A DNA stretch of 64,000 nucleotides from Saprospiraceae bacterium (GTDB lineage: Bacteria; Bacteroidota; Bacteroidia; Chitinophagales; Saprospiraceae): the NCBI GenBank assembly GCA_016710585.1, contig JADJVN010000027.1, forward strand, positions 3,688 to 67,687, given 5' to 3'. A model generated the notes under the pieces. That model searched no databases, was not told the DNA's origin, and worked only from the letters and a program-made list of their open reading frames with translations. The stretch's first letter is position 1. The number at the start of each line of letters is the position of its first letter. Below are positions 28,370 through 37,295 of this stretch, in pieces. The position numbers and the translations under genes are program-made.

Positions 28370-28491
28370 TAAACGGTGAAATTTAAGCCCTCAAAGCTAA
28401 GAAAAAATATTTTGCAATGATTGATATTTTTTAAGTTCACAAAATGCTTTAATAAACTAAAAATTTAAATTATCGAAAAAACTCAAATATC

Positions 28492-29109
28492 TCATACTGC
28501 CTCAACAGTGATATGTTCAGGGCAATCCACCCTCAACTCTTTATCTGCTAGTTTCGTCTTTAGCAATTTACAATAATGCTTTTTACCTCTGTAATCTGAG
28601 CTATAAAAATTACAACTATAACACATACGTTGTATTGAAATCACGCCTGAAGTATTTAGGTGTTTTATAATATTCAATAAGCTCAACAATAAATTTTCCT
28701 TATCATCGCTCGTCATTAGATCTATTGGTGTCTGAATCTGTTGAGAGAAAAAAGAAATTTTTTCTGTCAACTGCTTACCCTTTTTACTGAGATGAATGAT
28801 ATAACTCCTCGTATCCTCTTGTTCAAACTCTTTTTTAATCAAAAGTTTCTGTTCTAAGGTCTTTATGGTATCACTAATAGTCGATTTCGTCATATTAAAC
28901 TCTTCCGCTAAATAACTCACTTTTCGCTTTTCAGGTGAATGGGTGTACAAAAATATCATGACTTGAATCTGGATAGGACTGAGTGAAAACGCTTTGCTTT
29001 CATTCCACAAAAGCACCCTAAAAGCCTGTGACAAGCGCTCCAATGATACCACTATTTTACTCTCTATATTTGAATTCTGGTGATCCAAATTAAAGACAGA
29101 ATTCTTCAT
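28492..29109 (-). CDS. MarR family regulator with C-terminal four-cysteine cluster
   Basis: From MKNSVFNLDH the protein has 205 residues. The winged helix-turn-helix (SYLAEEFNMTKSTISDTIKTLEQKLLIKKE, then the wing DTRSYIIHLSKKGKQL) is typical MarR. The C-terminal tail is not: it carries Cys163-x2-Cys166-x13-Cys180-x15-Cys196, a possible Zn or Fe-S site. An ATG 54 bp upstream is possible but its sequence is not conserved-looking. It clusters with DUF2024 and a CPVC redoxin on the same strand, suggesting redox or metal control of that pair. Confidence 0.85.
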   Translation of the reverse strand: MKNSVFNLDHQNSNIESKIVVSLERLSQAFRVLLWNESKAFSLSPIQIQVMIFLYTHSPEKRKVSYLAEEFNMTKSTISDTIKTLEQKLLIKKEFEQEDTRSYIIHLSKKGKQLTEKISFFSQQIQTPIDLMTSDDKENLLLSLLNIIKHLNTSGVISIQRMCYSCNFYSSDYRGKKHYCKLLKTKLADKELRVDCPEHITVEAV

Positions 29110-29278
29110 GTAATATGATTTTACAAATTCAATTTTTAGAAAACTAAAGATCCTTTCTGGCAAAAATTTACTATAATTTTCAAAAGCAAATCAAATATAT
29201 AACCAATTTCTGGATTTTATTGATGTGTCCTAAAAATAATTCACAAGACATAAGAAAAGAGCTCTAATAATCTAGCTT

Positions 29279-29542
29279 CTAAGTACAATTTTCCATTTCA
29301 AAAATATAATATCCTTGCTGCAAAATATCGCTTACCCACAATTCTTTGCTATTTTGAAAATGACAAAACTGACATTCCTTCGAAGTGATTGGTTGCCCTT
29401 CCTGTGATTTTGATTTAAGATATGCCTTACCATACCCATATATCGTGTCCACAGATGTTATTTGTTCTGGTACAATAATATCAAAGTGCATCACACTGCC
29501 ATCTTTCTTAGTGACATAAGTATCCCAAACCCCTACATTCAT
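29279..29542 (-). CDS. DUF2024 family protein
   Basis: 87 residues that I recognise as DUF2024 from the start VGVWDTYVTKKDGSVMHFDI and the KECQFCHFQ segment (Cys57-x2-Cys60), with a further Cys near the C terminus. The function is unknown. Its CxxC and its placement between a CPVC redoxin and a Cys-rich MarR regulator suggest a thiol or metal role. Confidence 0.8.
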   Translation of the reverse strand: MNVGVWDTYVTKKDGSVMHFDIIVPEQITSVDTIYGYGKAYLKSKSQEGQPITSKECQFCHFQNSKELWVSDILQQGYYIFEMENCT

Positions 29543-29583
29543 TTTAATTAATTATTTTAAATCAAATAAAAGCTTTCATAAAG

Positions 29584-29631
29584 CCAGATTTTCCAACAAG
29601 AAAATCAAACTTAACTCGTTGAAAAATCTGG
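29584..29631. other. Long hairpin between the redoxin and DUF2024 genes
   Basis: CCAGATTTTCCAAC (29584-29597) and GTTGAAAAATCTGG (29618-29631) pair over 14 bp with one mismatch, around a 20-nt loop. No T-run follows on either strand, so an RNA processing or attenuation element is as likely as a terminator. Confidence 0.6.
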
Positions 29632-29670
29632 ACAAGAATCATAATCCTCAGCTTTATGAAACTAAATTCA

Positions 29671-29904
29671 TTAACCTTTCACATCCGCCATTGAAGCGCC
29701 AAAGTTAATATGCAAAACATTCCCATTAGGCGTAAGGAGTGCTGGGACTGATTTTACTCCTGCTTTTTCTGCTTCCGAAATTCTAGACCTATCGCTACCA
29801 ATATGCACGATATCCACTTTTTCTGGTCCCAATAGTTTGACGATATCCTGTTCAGCACTTACACATACAGGACAACCAGCGTGATAAAAAATTGATTTAC
29901 TCAT
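29671..29904 (-). CDS. Small thioredoxin/glutaredoxin-like protein (CPVC)
   Basis: 77 residues of the thioredoxin fold: FYHAGCPVCVSAEQD gives active-site Cys11 and Cys14, KSVPALL gives the cis-Pro loop, and the GNVLHINFGAS end completes the sheet. It is probably the first gene of a three-gene unit with DUF2024 and the MarR regulator. A palindromic operator-like site lies just upstream (29922-29963). Confidence 0.82.
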   Translation of the reverse strand: MSKSIFYHAGCPVCVSAEQDIVKLLGPEKVDIVHIGSDRSRISEAEKAGVKSVPALLTPNGNVLHINFGASMADVKG

Positions 29905-29921
29905 TTTAATTAATTTTAATG

Positions 29922-29963
29922 GTTATGACAATATTGTCGCAAATTCGATATTGTTAGGATAAC
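29922..29963. promoter_or_regulatory. Operator-like palindromic site upstream of the CPVC redoxin
   Basis: A perfect 12-bp palindrome GACAATATTGTC (29927-29938) lies inside a longer imperfect inverted repeat running from GTTAT (29922) to ATAAC (29963), whose second half contains GATATTGTTA. The position, 18-59 bp before the ATG, suits a MarR-type operator. Regulator identity is inferred from the neighbouring MarR gene. Confidence 0.5.
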
Positions 29964-30167
29964 GAACTATTTTAAATAAAGTTTATAAATTTCTTTCTTT
30001 TATATGAAACTCCAAAAAAAACTAAACCTGATGAAATACTAAAAATTTTAAGCAAAGTGCTCAATAAAAAGAGGCTTCATAACCGATAATCGTCAATTTC
30101 AACAAAACTTTATCCAATAATAAATAATATAAAATACCTAGATCTCACCAACTGTCCTTGCAATCAA

Positions 30168-30905
30168 CTATTTAATTATTCCAATTCGTAGAAATAATGG
30201 AAACCTGACCAGCTTCTCCTCGTCTTCAGCCCAATATTGCTTTAATTCTAAGCTTAGCTCTTCAACCGGGTTTGACTGGCTCAATCTAATACAATGCTTT
30301 ACCGCTGACCATGTGTTTATATAGCCTATGAAATGTGCCAATGTCCAGCTATGTTTTATCTCAAAATTTGGAGCTTCAATTTCTTCAAATGGAAACGGAA
30401 TTGTACGATACATTTCATCAATATACCTCCGTTCAGTATCCCAATAACGAGCTAATTTATTTTGATAAAAATTAGTAATGATTTTATCAATATCAATTGA
30501 AATCTCAATCCGTCCATAACCAACTAATATTAATCTAGAATTTGGTCTTCCAGTTCTGTTGACTTCTGAATAAAATTTACTAAATTCAAACCAATGAACT
30601 GCTTGTGCTACAATGATCAAATCAAAAAAATCATTTTCAAAATTACTCTTTTCAGCTGCTTGAATAGAATAAAAAATATTCTCGTTTCGAGGTGCTTGCT
30701 CTATCTGCTGCTGGCTAATATCTGTTGCGAATACCCTCTCAAAAGTCTTCGATAATTCGATTGCAATCTGCCCATTACCAGTGCCACAATCCCAAACATT
30801 TGACCTGATTTCAACTAAGGAATTAATGTAATCAAATAAATCTTGAGGGTACTTTGGACGAAACTGGGCATAATGGTCTGATTGATGAGAAAAATTATCT
30901 TTCAT
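30168..30905 (-). CDS. Class I SAM-dependent methyltransferase
   Basis: 245 residues starting MKDNFSHQSDHYAQFRPKYP, a common opening of this small-molecule methyltransferase group. The SAM site is VWDCGTGNGQIAIELS, followed by VFATDISQQQIEQA and LIIVAQAVHWFEF. The C-terminal half has a predicted alpha/beta cap. Stands alone on the - strand. Substrate unknown. Confidence 0.85.
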   Translation of the reverse strand: MKDNFSHQSDHYAQFRPKYPQDLFDYINSLVEIRSNVWDCGTGNGQIAIELSKTFERVFATDISQQQIEQAPRNENIFYSIQAAEKSNFENDFFDLIIVAQAVHWFEFSKFYSEVNRTGRPNSRLILVGYGRIEISIDIDKIITNFYQNKLARYWDTERRYIDEMYRTIPFPFEEIEAPNFEIKHSWTLAHFIGYINTWSAVKHCIRLSQSNPVEELSLELKQYWAEDEEKLVRFPLFLRIGIIK

Positions 30906-31052
30906 GTTTGCCGAAACTAATTAATACGCTAATCTATAAGCCAATACGTAAAACTAATACTAATTTGTAAACTGTGGACAATCTGAGTAAAATTTCATTC
31001 TCGGATGACAAATTCAATTAATAAAATTGCTAAAATTAACAATTTGGTAATA

Positions 31053-31082
31053 TTGAGCTATTAAAATAATACTCTACTTTTG
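31053..31082 (+). promoter_or_regulatory. Promoter of the OprO/OprP-like porin
   Basis: TTG (31053-31055), a 19-bp spacer and TACTTTTG (31075-31082) match the Bacteroidota consensus TTG-N19-TAnnTTTG. The ATG is at 31102, giving a leader of about 12-14 nt. Confidence 0.7.
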
Positions 31083-31101
31083 CAGCAAATAATTTTGTTC
31101 G

Positions 31102-32325
31102 ATGTTTTACTTTGTCCGTATTCTATTCACTATAATTCTATTTACACCATTTTTTTCATTCTCTCAGACGGAGACTTCTGTCGTAAATCCGCCACAAGAA
31201 GTAAAAAAAGCTAATGCATGGTTTGACAAAATGCATATCAGAGGTTATACCCAAGTTCGCTACAATAGGCTATTGGAAACAAATGAGAATCTAGGTTGTG
31301 AACAATGTGATAAATCTTGGGGAAAAGGAGGCGGCTTTTTCATTAGGAGAATGAGACTTGTGTTTTACGGTCAATTGAATGACCGAATATCCTATTATTT
31401 CCAGCCTGACTTAGCCAGTAGTGCAGCTTCTGATAAATTGCATTTTGCACAAATCAGAGATGCGTACTTTGATATAGGAATAGATCGGAAAAATGAATTT
31501 CGATTTAGAATAGGCCAAAGTAAAGTCCCTTTTGGTTTTGAGAATATGCAATCAAGTCAAAATCGATTGCCCTTGGATCGAAATGATGCACTCAACAGTG
31601 CTATTGCCAATGAGCGTGACCTCGGTGTATTCTTTTACTGGGCACCTCAATCTAAACGAAAAATATTCTCTTCACTTGTAAAAGATGGATTTAAAGGAAG
31701 TGGTGATTATGGTGTATTTGCCTTTGGTGCCTACAATGGACAGACTGCAAATAATCCTGAATTAAATGACGAACCTCATTTAGTTAGTCGATTCAGTTAT
31801 CCTTTTGCAGTTAAAAATCAAATCGTGGAATTAGGAGTTCAAGCATACACTGGTAAGTTTGTTATCCCTAAATCAAATTTGAGTACAGGAGTTAAATATT
31901 TAAAAGATTTAAATTATAAAGACCAACGTGTAGCTGCATCGTTTGTACTCTACCCTAAACCATTTGGTATTCTTGCCGAATATAATGTGGGCGAAGGACC
32001 TGAATACAATAAATTGACAGACTCGATAGAAACGCAAACCTTGCATGGTGGATATGCAACACTGAGCTATATGACTCATTACAAAAATCAAATTCTGATC
32101 CCATTCGTGCGTTATACAAATTATTCAGGAGGTAAAAAATTCGAAAAAGATGCAAGAAGTTATGACGTCGAAGATCTTGAAATTGGTGTGGAGTGGCAAG
32201 CCAACAAATATCTAGAATTTGTTGCACAATATACCATTTCAAAAAGAAGGTATGAAGATTATAGTTTAAAAAATAATGAACAAAAAGGAAATTTACTGCG
32301 ACTTCAGGCCCAAATTAATTTTTAA
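31102..32325 (+). CDS. OprO/OprP-like outer-membrane porin
   Basis: 407 residues with a Sec signal (MFYFVRILFTIILFTPFFSFSQ). The beta-barrel pattern starts with MHIRGYTQVRYNRLLETN and continues with FFIRRMRLVFYGQLNDRISYYFQPDLA, FRIGQSKVPFGFENMQSSQNRLPLDR and a final strand ending RLQAQINF. The phosphate-selective porin family (OprO/OprP) fits this order. In Bacteroidota the substrate may be other anions. No neighbour on the + strand. Confidence 0.85.
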   Translation: MFYFVRILFTIILFTPFFSFSQTETSVVNPPQEVKKANAWFDKMHIRGYTQVRYNRLLETNENLGCEQCDKSWGKGGGFFIRRMRLVFYGQLNDRISYYFQPDLASSAASDKLHFAQIRDAYFDIGIDRKNEFRFRIGQSKVPFGFENMQSSQNRLPLDRNDALNSAIANERDLGVFFYWAPQSKRKIFSSLVKDGFKGSGDYGVFAFGAYNGQTANNPELNDEPHLVSRFSYPFAVKNQIVELGVQAYTGKFVIPKSNLSTGVKYLKDLNYKDQRVAASFVLYPKPFGILAEYNVGEGPEYNKLTDSIETQTLHGGYATLSYMTHYKNQILIPFVRYTNYSGGKKFEKDARSYDVEDLEIGVEWQANKYLEFVAQYTISKRRYEDYSLKNNEQKGNLLRLQAQINF

Positions 32326-32525
32326 GAAAAAAAGAAAATTAAGTACTTTCCAAATGTAATTTTAAATTAGAATTAAAATATTATTTGTCCTAATTTATTC
32401 AATACCATTATCGCAACCTTCTTTGTATTGAATTTTATGTAGCTAATCCCATTGGTCAGCTAAACAAAACAGGCATGTAATTTTGACAAATTCTTGGAAT
32501 TCTATTTTTTAAAAATAGATCAATA

Positions 32526-33248
32526 TTATTCCTTTCCAGATCGTGAATTCTGCAATTCAAGTTTTTTGAATTCCTTCATCAGGTCTTCTAAGTAATCAGT
32601 TTGTAACTCTTGTATTTCCAATAATTTTTTACTTTGGTGGACTAAAAGATGATCCATTTTTTCACTCAATAACTTTATCTCTAACTCAGCTTTTAAGTTG
32701 ATCTTGTAATCATGTTCTGCCCTAATTCGATCTTTTTGCTCCTGCCTATTCTGGCTCATCATAATTATTGGGGCTTGAATTGCGGCTAGACAAGAGAGTA
32801 TAAGATTAAGCAAAATAAAGGGGTATGGATCAAATGGTTTCGACATCAAAAACCAAATATTAATCACTATCCAAATAAGAATGAAAAGAAAAAAAGTGAT
32901 TATAAAAGTCCAACTTCCTCCAAATGATGCGACCAGATCTGCCACCTTTTGTCCAAAACTAAGTTGAGTTTCTATTTCATCTTGAATATTCTCTGAGAGT
33001 ATTGAATTATTTTTAATCGCATTCACCACATCGGTATCAATTACGGCCAATTCGCCTTTTTCCTGTGTAATTAATGCACTGAGGTAAAGTCGTCTATAAT
33101 GATTTAACTCTTCTAAACTTATAAAACAATCGCGATTAAAATTTGGAAAATCAGACTTTATTAGCTGAAAAACACCTTTTCTGATATCGAATGCAGCTAA
33201 AGCTTCCCCCTTCTCAATTTCTCGATTACTAATGTGACTAACTTTCAT
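32526..33248 (-). CDS. DUF1003 membrane protein
   Basis: From MKVSHISNREIEKGEALAAF the protein has 240 residues. The DUF1003 core is FGQKVADLVASFGGSWTFIITFFLFILIWIVINIW followed by PYPFILLNLILSCLAAIQAPIIMMSQNRQEQKDR, two membrane helices with the conserved ending. A C-terminal helical tail looks coiled-coil-like (LLSEKMDHLLVHQSKKLLEI). An ATG at 33266 is possible, but TAATTTTG at 33278-33285 (-) leaves almost no leader for it. Function unknown. Confidence 0.85.
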   Translation of the reverse strand: MKVSHISNREIEKGEALAAFDIRKGVFQLIKSDFPNFNRDCFISLEELNHYRRLYLSALITQEKGELAVIDTDVVNAIKNNSILSENIQDEIETQLSFGQKVADLVASFGGSWTFIITFFLFILIWIVINIWFLMSKPFDPYPFILLNLILSCLAAIQAPIIMMSQNRQEQKDRIRAEHDYKINLKAELEIKLLSEKMDHLLVHQSKKLLEIQELQTDYLEDLMKEFKKLELQNSRSGKE

Positions 33249-33343
33249 TTTACATTTTTCTATCAATATCTAAAAACCAAAATTAGAGTTTCCCTCTTTA
33301 ATATAACTTACTTTATAAACTATAAAATAACCAAATTTTTTGA

Positions 33344-33931
33344 TCACAATTTTACAATTCTTTTTAATACAATTTGATTAGGTAAATACAATTTCAATAC
33401 AAAGAGACCAGGCTTTTCAAGACTTATTTTACTCATTTTTGTTCTATCTCTTACTAATAAATTCCCCTGTAAATCTATCAAGTCATATAGAATATCATAA
33501 TCTAATCCATCTATATAAACTTGATCATATGTAGGATTAGGATGTACAATGAGTTCATCTTTTCCAATCTCTGAAGTACTGGTCACATACCAAGTACTAT
33601 CGCAATGATAGGACTGAAAATTAATCGTTTTATTCTCTGTTTTAAAACATCTTAAATCTGAGACAATATCTCGCAGTTCAATAAGCCCATATCCTAAGTG
33701 AAGTTTAATTTCAGATCTTGATGCCCCAATATATTTGTAAACAATAAAAGGTTCCTCATCAGGATATGATCCATTATTCTCGATTTTCAGAATCTGAGTT
33801 GGTATAGTATCAGAATTGACAATGGTATTATAGACAGAATCCACTTTTACTTTCGCTAAATGGAACTTTCCCAAAAAAGAATATTTAATTTCATAATCAG
33901 CGATCGGAGGCAAAGTCATAGTGCATTTCAT
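33344..33931 (-). pseudogene. T9SS-sorted secreted protein, 3' part after a frameshift
   Basis: 195 residues in this frame. The C terminus is a short T9SS type A domain (VHPNPTYDQVYIDGLDYDILYDLIDLQGNLL ... GLFVLKLYLPNQIVLKRIVKL). The N-terminal part continues the small protein encoded from 34202 in another frame. The switch lies in the shared region 33897-33931, around ADYEIKYSF. The repaired gene would have about 285 residues. Ligand or role unknown. Confidence 0.75.
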
Positions 33932-34202
33932 ATGATTTCAATCTATCGTCCCAAAAGAACATTTTATCATCTTCAAGGTAAAAAGAATCCCTATCACCTA
34001 AACAATAGATTAATCTTCCATTTGAATGCACCGTATCTATGATTTGATAGTTCTTAAACTTTACAAAATACTCTCCAGGCTTCGGTGATTCAGGAATATA
34101 CTCAAAAGTCCAAGTAGTTCCAATCTGGTAGATTGGCATCTGTTGACTGATTATCAGATTAAGACAAAAGAAGCTAAAAAATGTAAGTAGGAAATTTTTC
34201 AT
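33897..34202 (-). pseudogene. T9SS-sorted secreted protein, 5' part
   Basis: 101 residues with signal peptide MKNFLLTFFSFFCLNLIISQQ and a beta segment (TWTFEYIPESPKPGEYFVKFKNYQI). It runs out of frame before 33897, where the rest of the protein reads in the next frame. A TATATTTG at 34261-34268 (-) is a possible -7 box. Confidence 0.7.
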
Positions 34203-34317
34203 ATGGTTGCTTTTTATTCATAATTATTATCACAACGAAATTACAAAGGTGATTGTATAGCAAATATAATACTTTTTTAAGAAATAGAAGATTTTTTTCA
34301 TTCCATATTGTTCTGAT

Positions 34318-34713
34318 CTATGAACTCGTCTTCTTATAGTTGAGAATAGCCCAGACATTGAAAATTACCGCCATTCCTGACATAACGATAAAGTGTTTTT
34401 TAATATCTTCGAATCCACTTGCTTTTAACACCACCATACGCATGACTTCAATGAAATAAGTTACAGGATTACAACGTGCAATCCATTTTGCCCATTCAGG
34501 CATACTGTCAATAGAAGTAAAAAGTCCACTCATCAGAATAAAAATCATCATTGCAAAAAATGCTAAAGACATCGATTGTTGTTGTGTCTCAGAGTAAGTC
34601 GAAATGATCAAACCGACACCAAGCAATGCAACGAGGTAAACTGAGAGAAAAGCATACATCAACAGTAATGAACCCACTGGTACAATACCGTAAACTAGCC
34701 TCGCTACCACCAA
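34318..34713 (-). pseudogene. ABC-2 permease (YbhR/YhhJ-like), C-terminal part after frameshift
   Basis: 131 residues with the last three or four helices of an ABC-2 exporter permease: LLGVGLIISTYSETQQQSMSLAFFAMMIFILMSGLFTSI, then WAKWIARCNPVTYFIEVMR. It joins the upstream piece if one base is changed in the T5 run (A5 on +, 34712-34716), reading LGLF then VVARLVYGIVPVGS. It is the last gene of the efflux operon. Confidence 0.8.
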
Positions 34714-35443
34714 AAAGTCCTAACGTAAAAACAATAATACCAATCACCCAAAAAGGTATGAGTTTTCCTAAAATAAAATGAAACTTCTTAATGGGTGTAA
34801 CATTGATTTGTTCTATTGTTCCTATTTCTTTTTCTTTCACAATATTCAATGCACACATGTACGCACCTACCATAGTAACCAAGACTACTAAGATTCCTGG
34901 CACCATAAAAAACGGATAATTTAAAAACGGATTATACCAATTGCGTGTGGCTATTTCTATCGTTGGAGTAACATTGGACTTTTGAGGTGGCAACCAATCT
35001 AAACGGATATCTGTATTAAAGTTGGAAATAATGCGAGAAAGATAAGTACTTCCAACTGCTGCTTTAGTCCCATTGATTGCATTTACTGCTATAAATAGAT
35101 TTCCACTATTCTCACGTATTAGATCCCTTTCAAAATGCTGTGGTATTTCTAATACTAAATCTGAATTATCTTTTTGAAATTCTTGGAATGATTGATTGAA
35201 TGAATTACTGTAATCGTTCAGTTTAAAATATCCAGATACTACAATTTTCTCAATAAGTTTTCGTGAATAGGTTGAATGATCGTGATCAACAACTGAAATA
35301 TTGATATTCTTAATCTCAAAATCCGCAGCCAACGGCATGATTAAAAGCTGCATAATCGGCATGGCAATAATCATTCGCAAAATCATGGTATTGCGAAATA
35401 TTTGTCTGAACTCCTTTTGAAGTAAAAATTTTAAAGTCCTCAT
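34589..35443 (-). CDS. ABC-2 permease (YbhR/YhhJ-like), N-terminal part
   Basis: 284 residues: the first helix (MILRMIIAMPIMQLLIMPLAA), the large periplasmic domain, then ILVVLVTMVGAYMCALNIVKEKEIGTIEQINVTPIKKFHFILGKLIPFW, typical of the drug-exporting ABC-2 permeases. After GGS (near 34710) the frame is lost and the end of this reading frame (SLRYCTSGFITV...) is not family-like. Overlaps the preceding permease by 4 bp (ATGA), indicating translational coupling. Confidence 0.85.
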   Translation of the reverse strand: MRTLKFLLQKEFRQIFRNTMILRMIIAMPIMQLLIMPLAADFEIKNINISVVDHDHSTYSRKLIEKIVVSGYFKLNDYSNSFNQSFQEFQKDNSDLVLEIPQHFERDLIRENSGNLFIAVNAINGTKAAVGSTYLSRIISNFNTDIRLDWLPPQKSNVTPTIEIATRNWYNPFLNYPFFMVPGILVVLVTMVGAYMCALNIVKEKEIGTIEQINVTPIKKFHFILGKLIPFWVIGIIVFTLGLFGGSEASLRYCTSGFITVDVCFSLSLPRCIAWCRFDHFDLL

Positions 35444-36546
35444 GCTAATCTTATTTTAAATTTTTTAATGCTTACAGCCAATAGAAACAAAGTCATCCCG
35501 GCAAGGATAAGTGTTTCCTTCCATATTGCAGAAATTCCCAAACCTTTGATCATGATCGATTTTACGGTGATGTAATACCATTTAGACGGAATTGCATTGG
35601 CAATAATTTGCAATGGCATTGGCATATTTTCTAAAGGAAACATAAAACCAGTAAACATCATTGTAGGCAATAACATTCCCATTAAAGAAATCAGCATAGC
35701 AGCTTGCTGGCTATCGGTGATATTGGAAATGAGTAAACCTAATGACAAAGCGCAAAGAATCAATAACGAACTTTCAAAATACAAAAGTGGAATACTGCCA
35801 TTGATCGGCATACCCATCAAGGTCGTACTAAGAATAAGTATAATCGTAAGATTCACTAATGAAAGAAAAAAATAAGGAACTGCTTTGCTAAGTATAACTA
35901 AAATTGGATTGAACGGGGATACCAATAATATTTCCATTGTCCCCATTTCTTTTTCTCTTACAATAGAAACTGAAGTCATTAAAACACAAACGAGCAACAA
36001 TACCAAAGCCATTACTCCAGGTACAAAATTATAAACACCTTTGAGTTCAGGATTGTAAATCATACGAACATCGGTCTTGATCTGAAGTGGTATCGAATTA
36101 ATATTAAGTAATTCACGTTGATAATCCATTATAATATTACTTGCATACGCTGTAAGTGTACTTGCCGTATTGGGGTCTGAAGCATCGGCAATTATTTGGA
36201 CCTGTGCTTTATTCAAATGGTGTAGATCATCGTTAAAATTATTTGGGAATACAATAGCCAATTTTATTGTTCCGGTCTTGAATGCATCTTCAATTTCTCG
36301 ATGACTTAAAATTTTCTTTTGTATGTCAAAATTTTTGCTAAATTTCAACTTGTCAATTATTCGATGTGTTGCGATGTCATTTGAATAATCACAAACCACA
36401 ATAGTAGAGTTTTTTATTTCATTGGTAAGGGCAAATCCAAACAAAATAATTTGCGCTATCGGCATTCCAAAGAGCAACAACATGGTCTTCGGATCGCGAA
36501 AAACATGGTAAAATTCTTTTCTTACAAAAGTTAGAAATTGTCTCAT
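35440..36546 (-). CDS. ABC-2 permease (YbhS-like)
   Basis: Inner-membrane permease of an ABC-2 drug exporter. From MRQFLTFVRKEFYHVFRDPKTM it has 368 residues, with one helix, a periplasmic domain, and five helices including LVCVLMTSVSIVREKEMGTMEILLVSPFNPILVILSKAVPYF. The start at 36546 leaves a 1-bp gap to the ATPase stop. The in-frame ATG at 36597 would overlap the ATPase by 50 bp. Corresponds to YbhS of E. coli ybhGFSR. Confidence 0.9.
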   Translation of the reverse strand: MRQFLTFVRKEFYHVFRDPKTMLLLFGMPIAQIILFGFALTNEIKNSTIVVCDYSNDIATHRIIDKLKFSKNFDIQKKILSHREIEDAFKTGTIKLAIVFPNNFNDDLHHLNKAQVQIIADASDPNTASTLTAYASNIIMDYQRELLNINSIPLQIKTDVRMIYNPELKGVYNFVPGVMALVLLLVCVLMTSVSIVREKEMGTMEILLVSPFNPILVILSKAVPYFFLSLVNLTIILILSTTLMGMPINGSIPLLYFESSLLILCALSLGLLISNITDSQQAAMLISLMGMLLPTMMFTGFMFPLENMPMPLQIIANAIPSKWYYITVKSIMIKGLGISAIWKETLILAGMTLFLLAVSIKKFKIRLA

Positions 36547-36547
36547 A

Positions 36548-37294
36548 TTAATCTGCTTTTCGGTTTGCTCCTCTTGCCAGTTCAAAAAACACTTCATCCA
36601 TTGTAGTGGCAGAGAATTGATGCTTAAGATTCGTAGGTGTATCCAATGCTTTTATAAAGCCATCAACCATCATCGTAATACGATTGCAATATTCAGCTTC
36701 ATCCATATAATGAGTCGTGACAAATATAGTAATACCACTGTCTGATGCTGCATAAATCAAATCCCAAAATTGTCTTCTGGTAACAGGATCTACACCTCCT
36801 GTTGGCTCATCTAGAAATACGATCTTGGGTTCATGCAAGACTGCTACAGAAAAGGCTAACTTCTGCTTCCAACCTAAAGGTAAAGACCCAACCAACTTCT
36901 TTGCCTCTTTCTGCATACTTAAAGTTTCAATTAGCTTGTCTTTTTTCAACTTCAAATTTTGATCACTCATTCCATATATTCCTCCAAAAAAATTAATGTT
37001 TTCGATTACAGTTAAATCCTCATAAAGTGAAAACTTCTGACTCATGTAACCTATATTTTTTTTAATATTCTCCGTTTGTGAGTAAATATCAAAACCTGCA
37101 ATCGTAGCATCACCTGAAGATGGCGTAGAAAGCCCACAAAGCATTTTCATTGCTGTAGTTTTACCAGCACCATTTGCGCCTAAGAAACCAAAAATTTCAC
37201 CAGAATATACTTCGAAAGTAATTTCGTTCGCTGCGATGAAATCACCATATCGCTTCGTGAGCTTGTCTGTTTTTATTACTACTTCAGTTGTCAT
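36548..37294 (-). CDS. ABC transporter ATP-binding protein (second half of YbhF type)
   Basis: 248 residues with Walker A GANGAGKTT at 39-47, a Q-loop YMSQKFSLYEDLT and Walker B IVFLDEPTGGVDP. The signature reads LVGSLPLGWKQKLAF rather than LSGGMKQ. This LPLGWKQ form is typical of the second nucleotide-binding domain of YbhF-like fused ATPases. Paired with the ATPase 1 bp upstream, it gives the two halves as separate proteins. Confidence 0.92.
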   Translation of the reverse strand: MTTEVVIKTDKLTKRYGDFIAANEITFEVYSGEIFGFLGANGAGKTTAMKMLCGLSTPSSGDATIAGFDIYSQTENIKKNIGYMSQKFSLYEDLTVIENINFFGGIYGMSDQNLKLKKDKLIETLSMQKEAKKLVGSLPLGWKQKLAFSVAVLHEPKIVFLDEPTGGVDPVTRRQFWDLIYAASDSGITIFVTTHYMDEAEYCNRITMMVDGFIKALDTPTNLKHQFSATTMDEVFFELARGANRKAD

Positions 37295-37295
37295 A

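Noticed and set aside
29110..29163. Longer start of the MarR regulator
   Set aside because: The upstream 18 residues have no MarR character; MKNSVFNLDH at 29109 gives a normal N terminus.
36547..36597. Longer start of the YbhS-like permease
   Set aside because: It would overlap the upstream ATPase by 50 bp, while the start at 36546 fits operon spacing and aligns with the first membrane helix.
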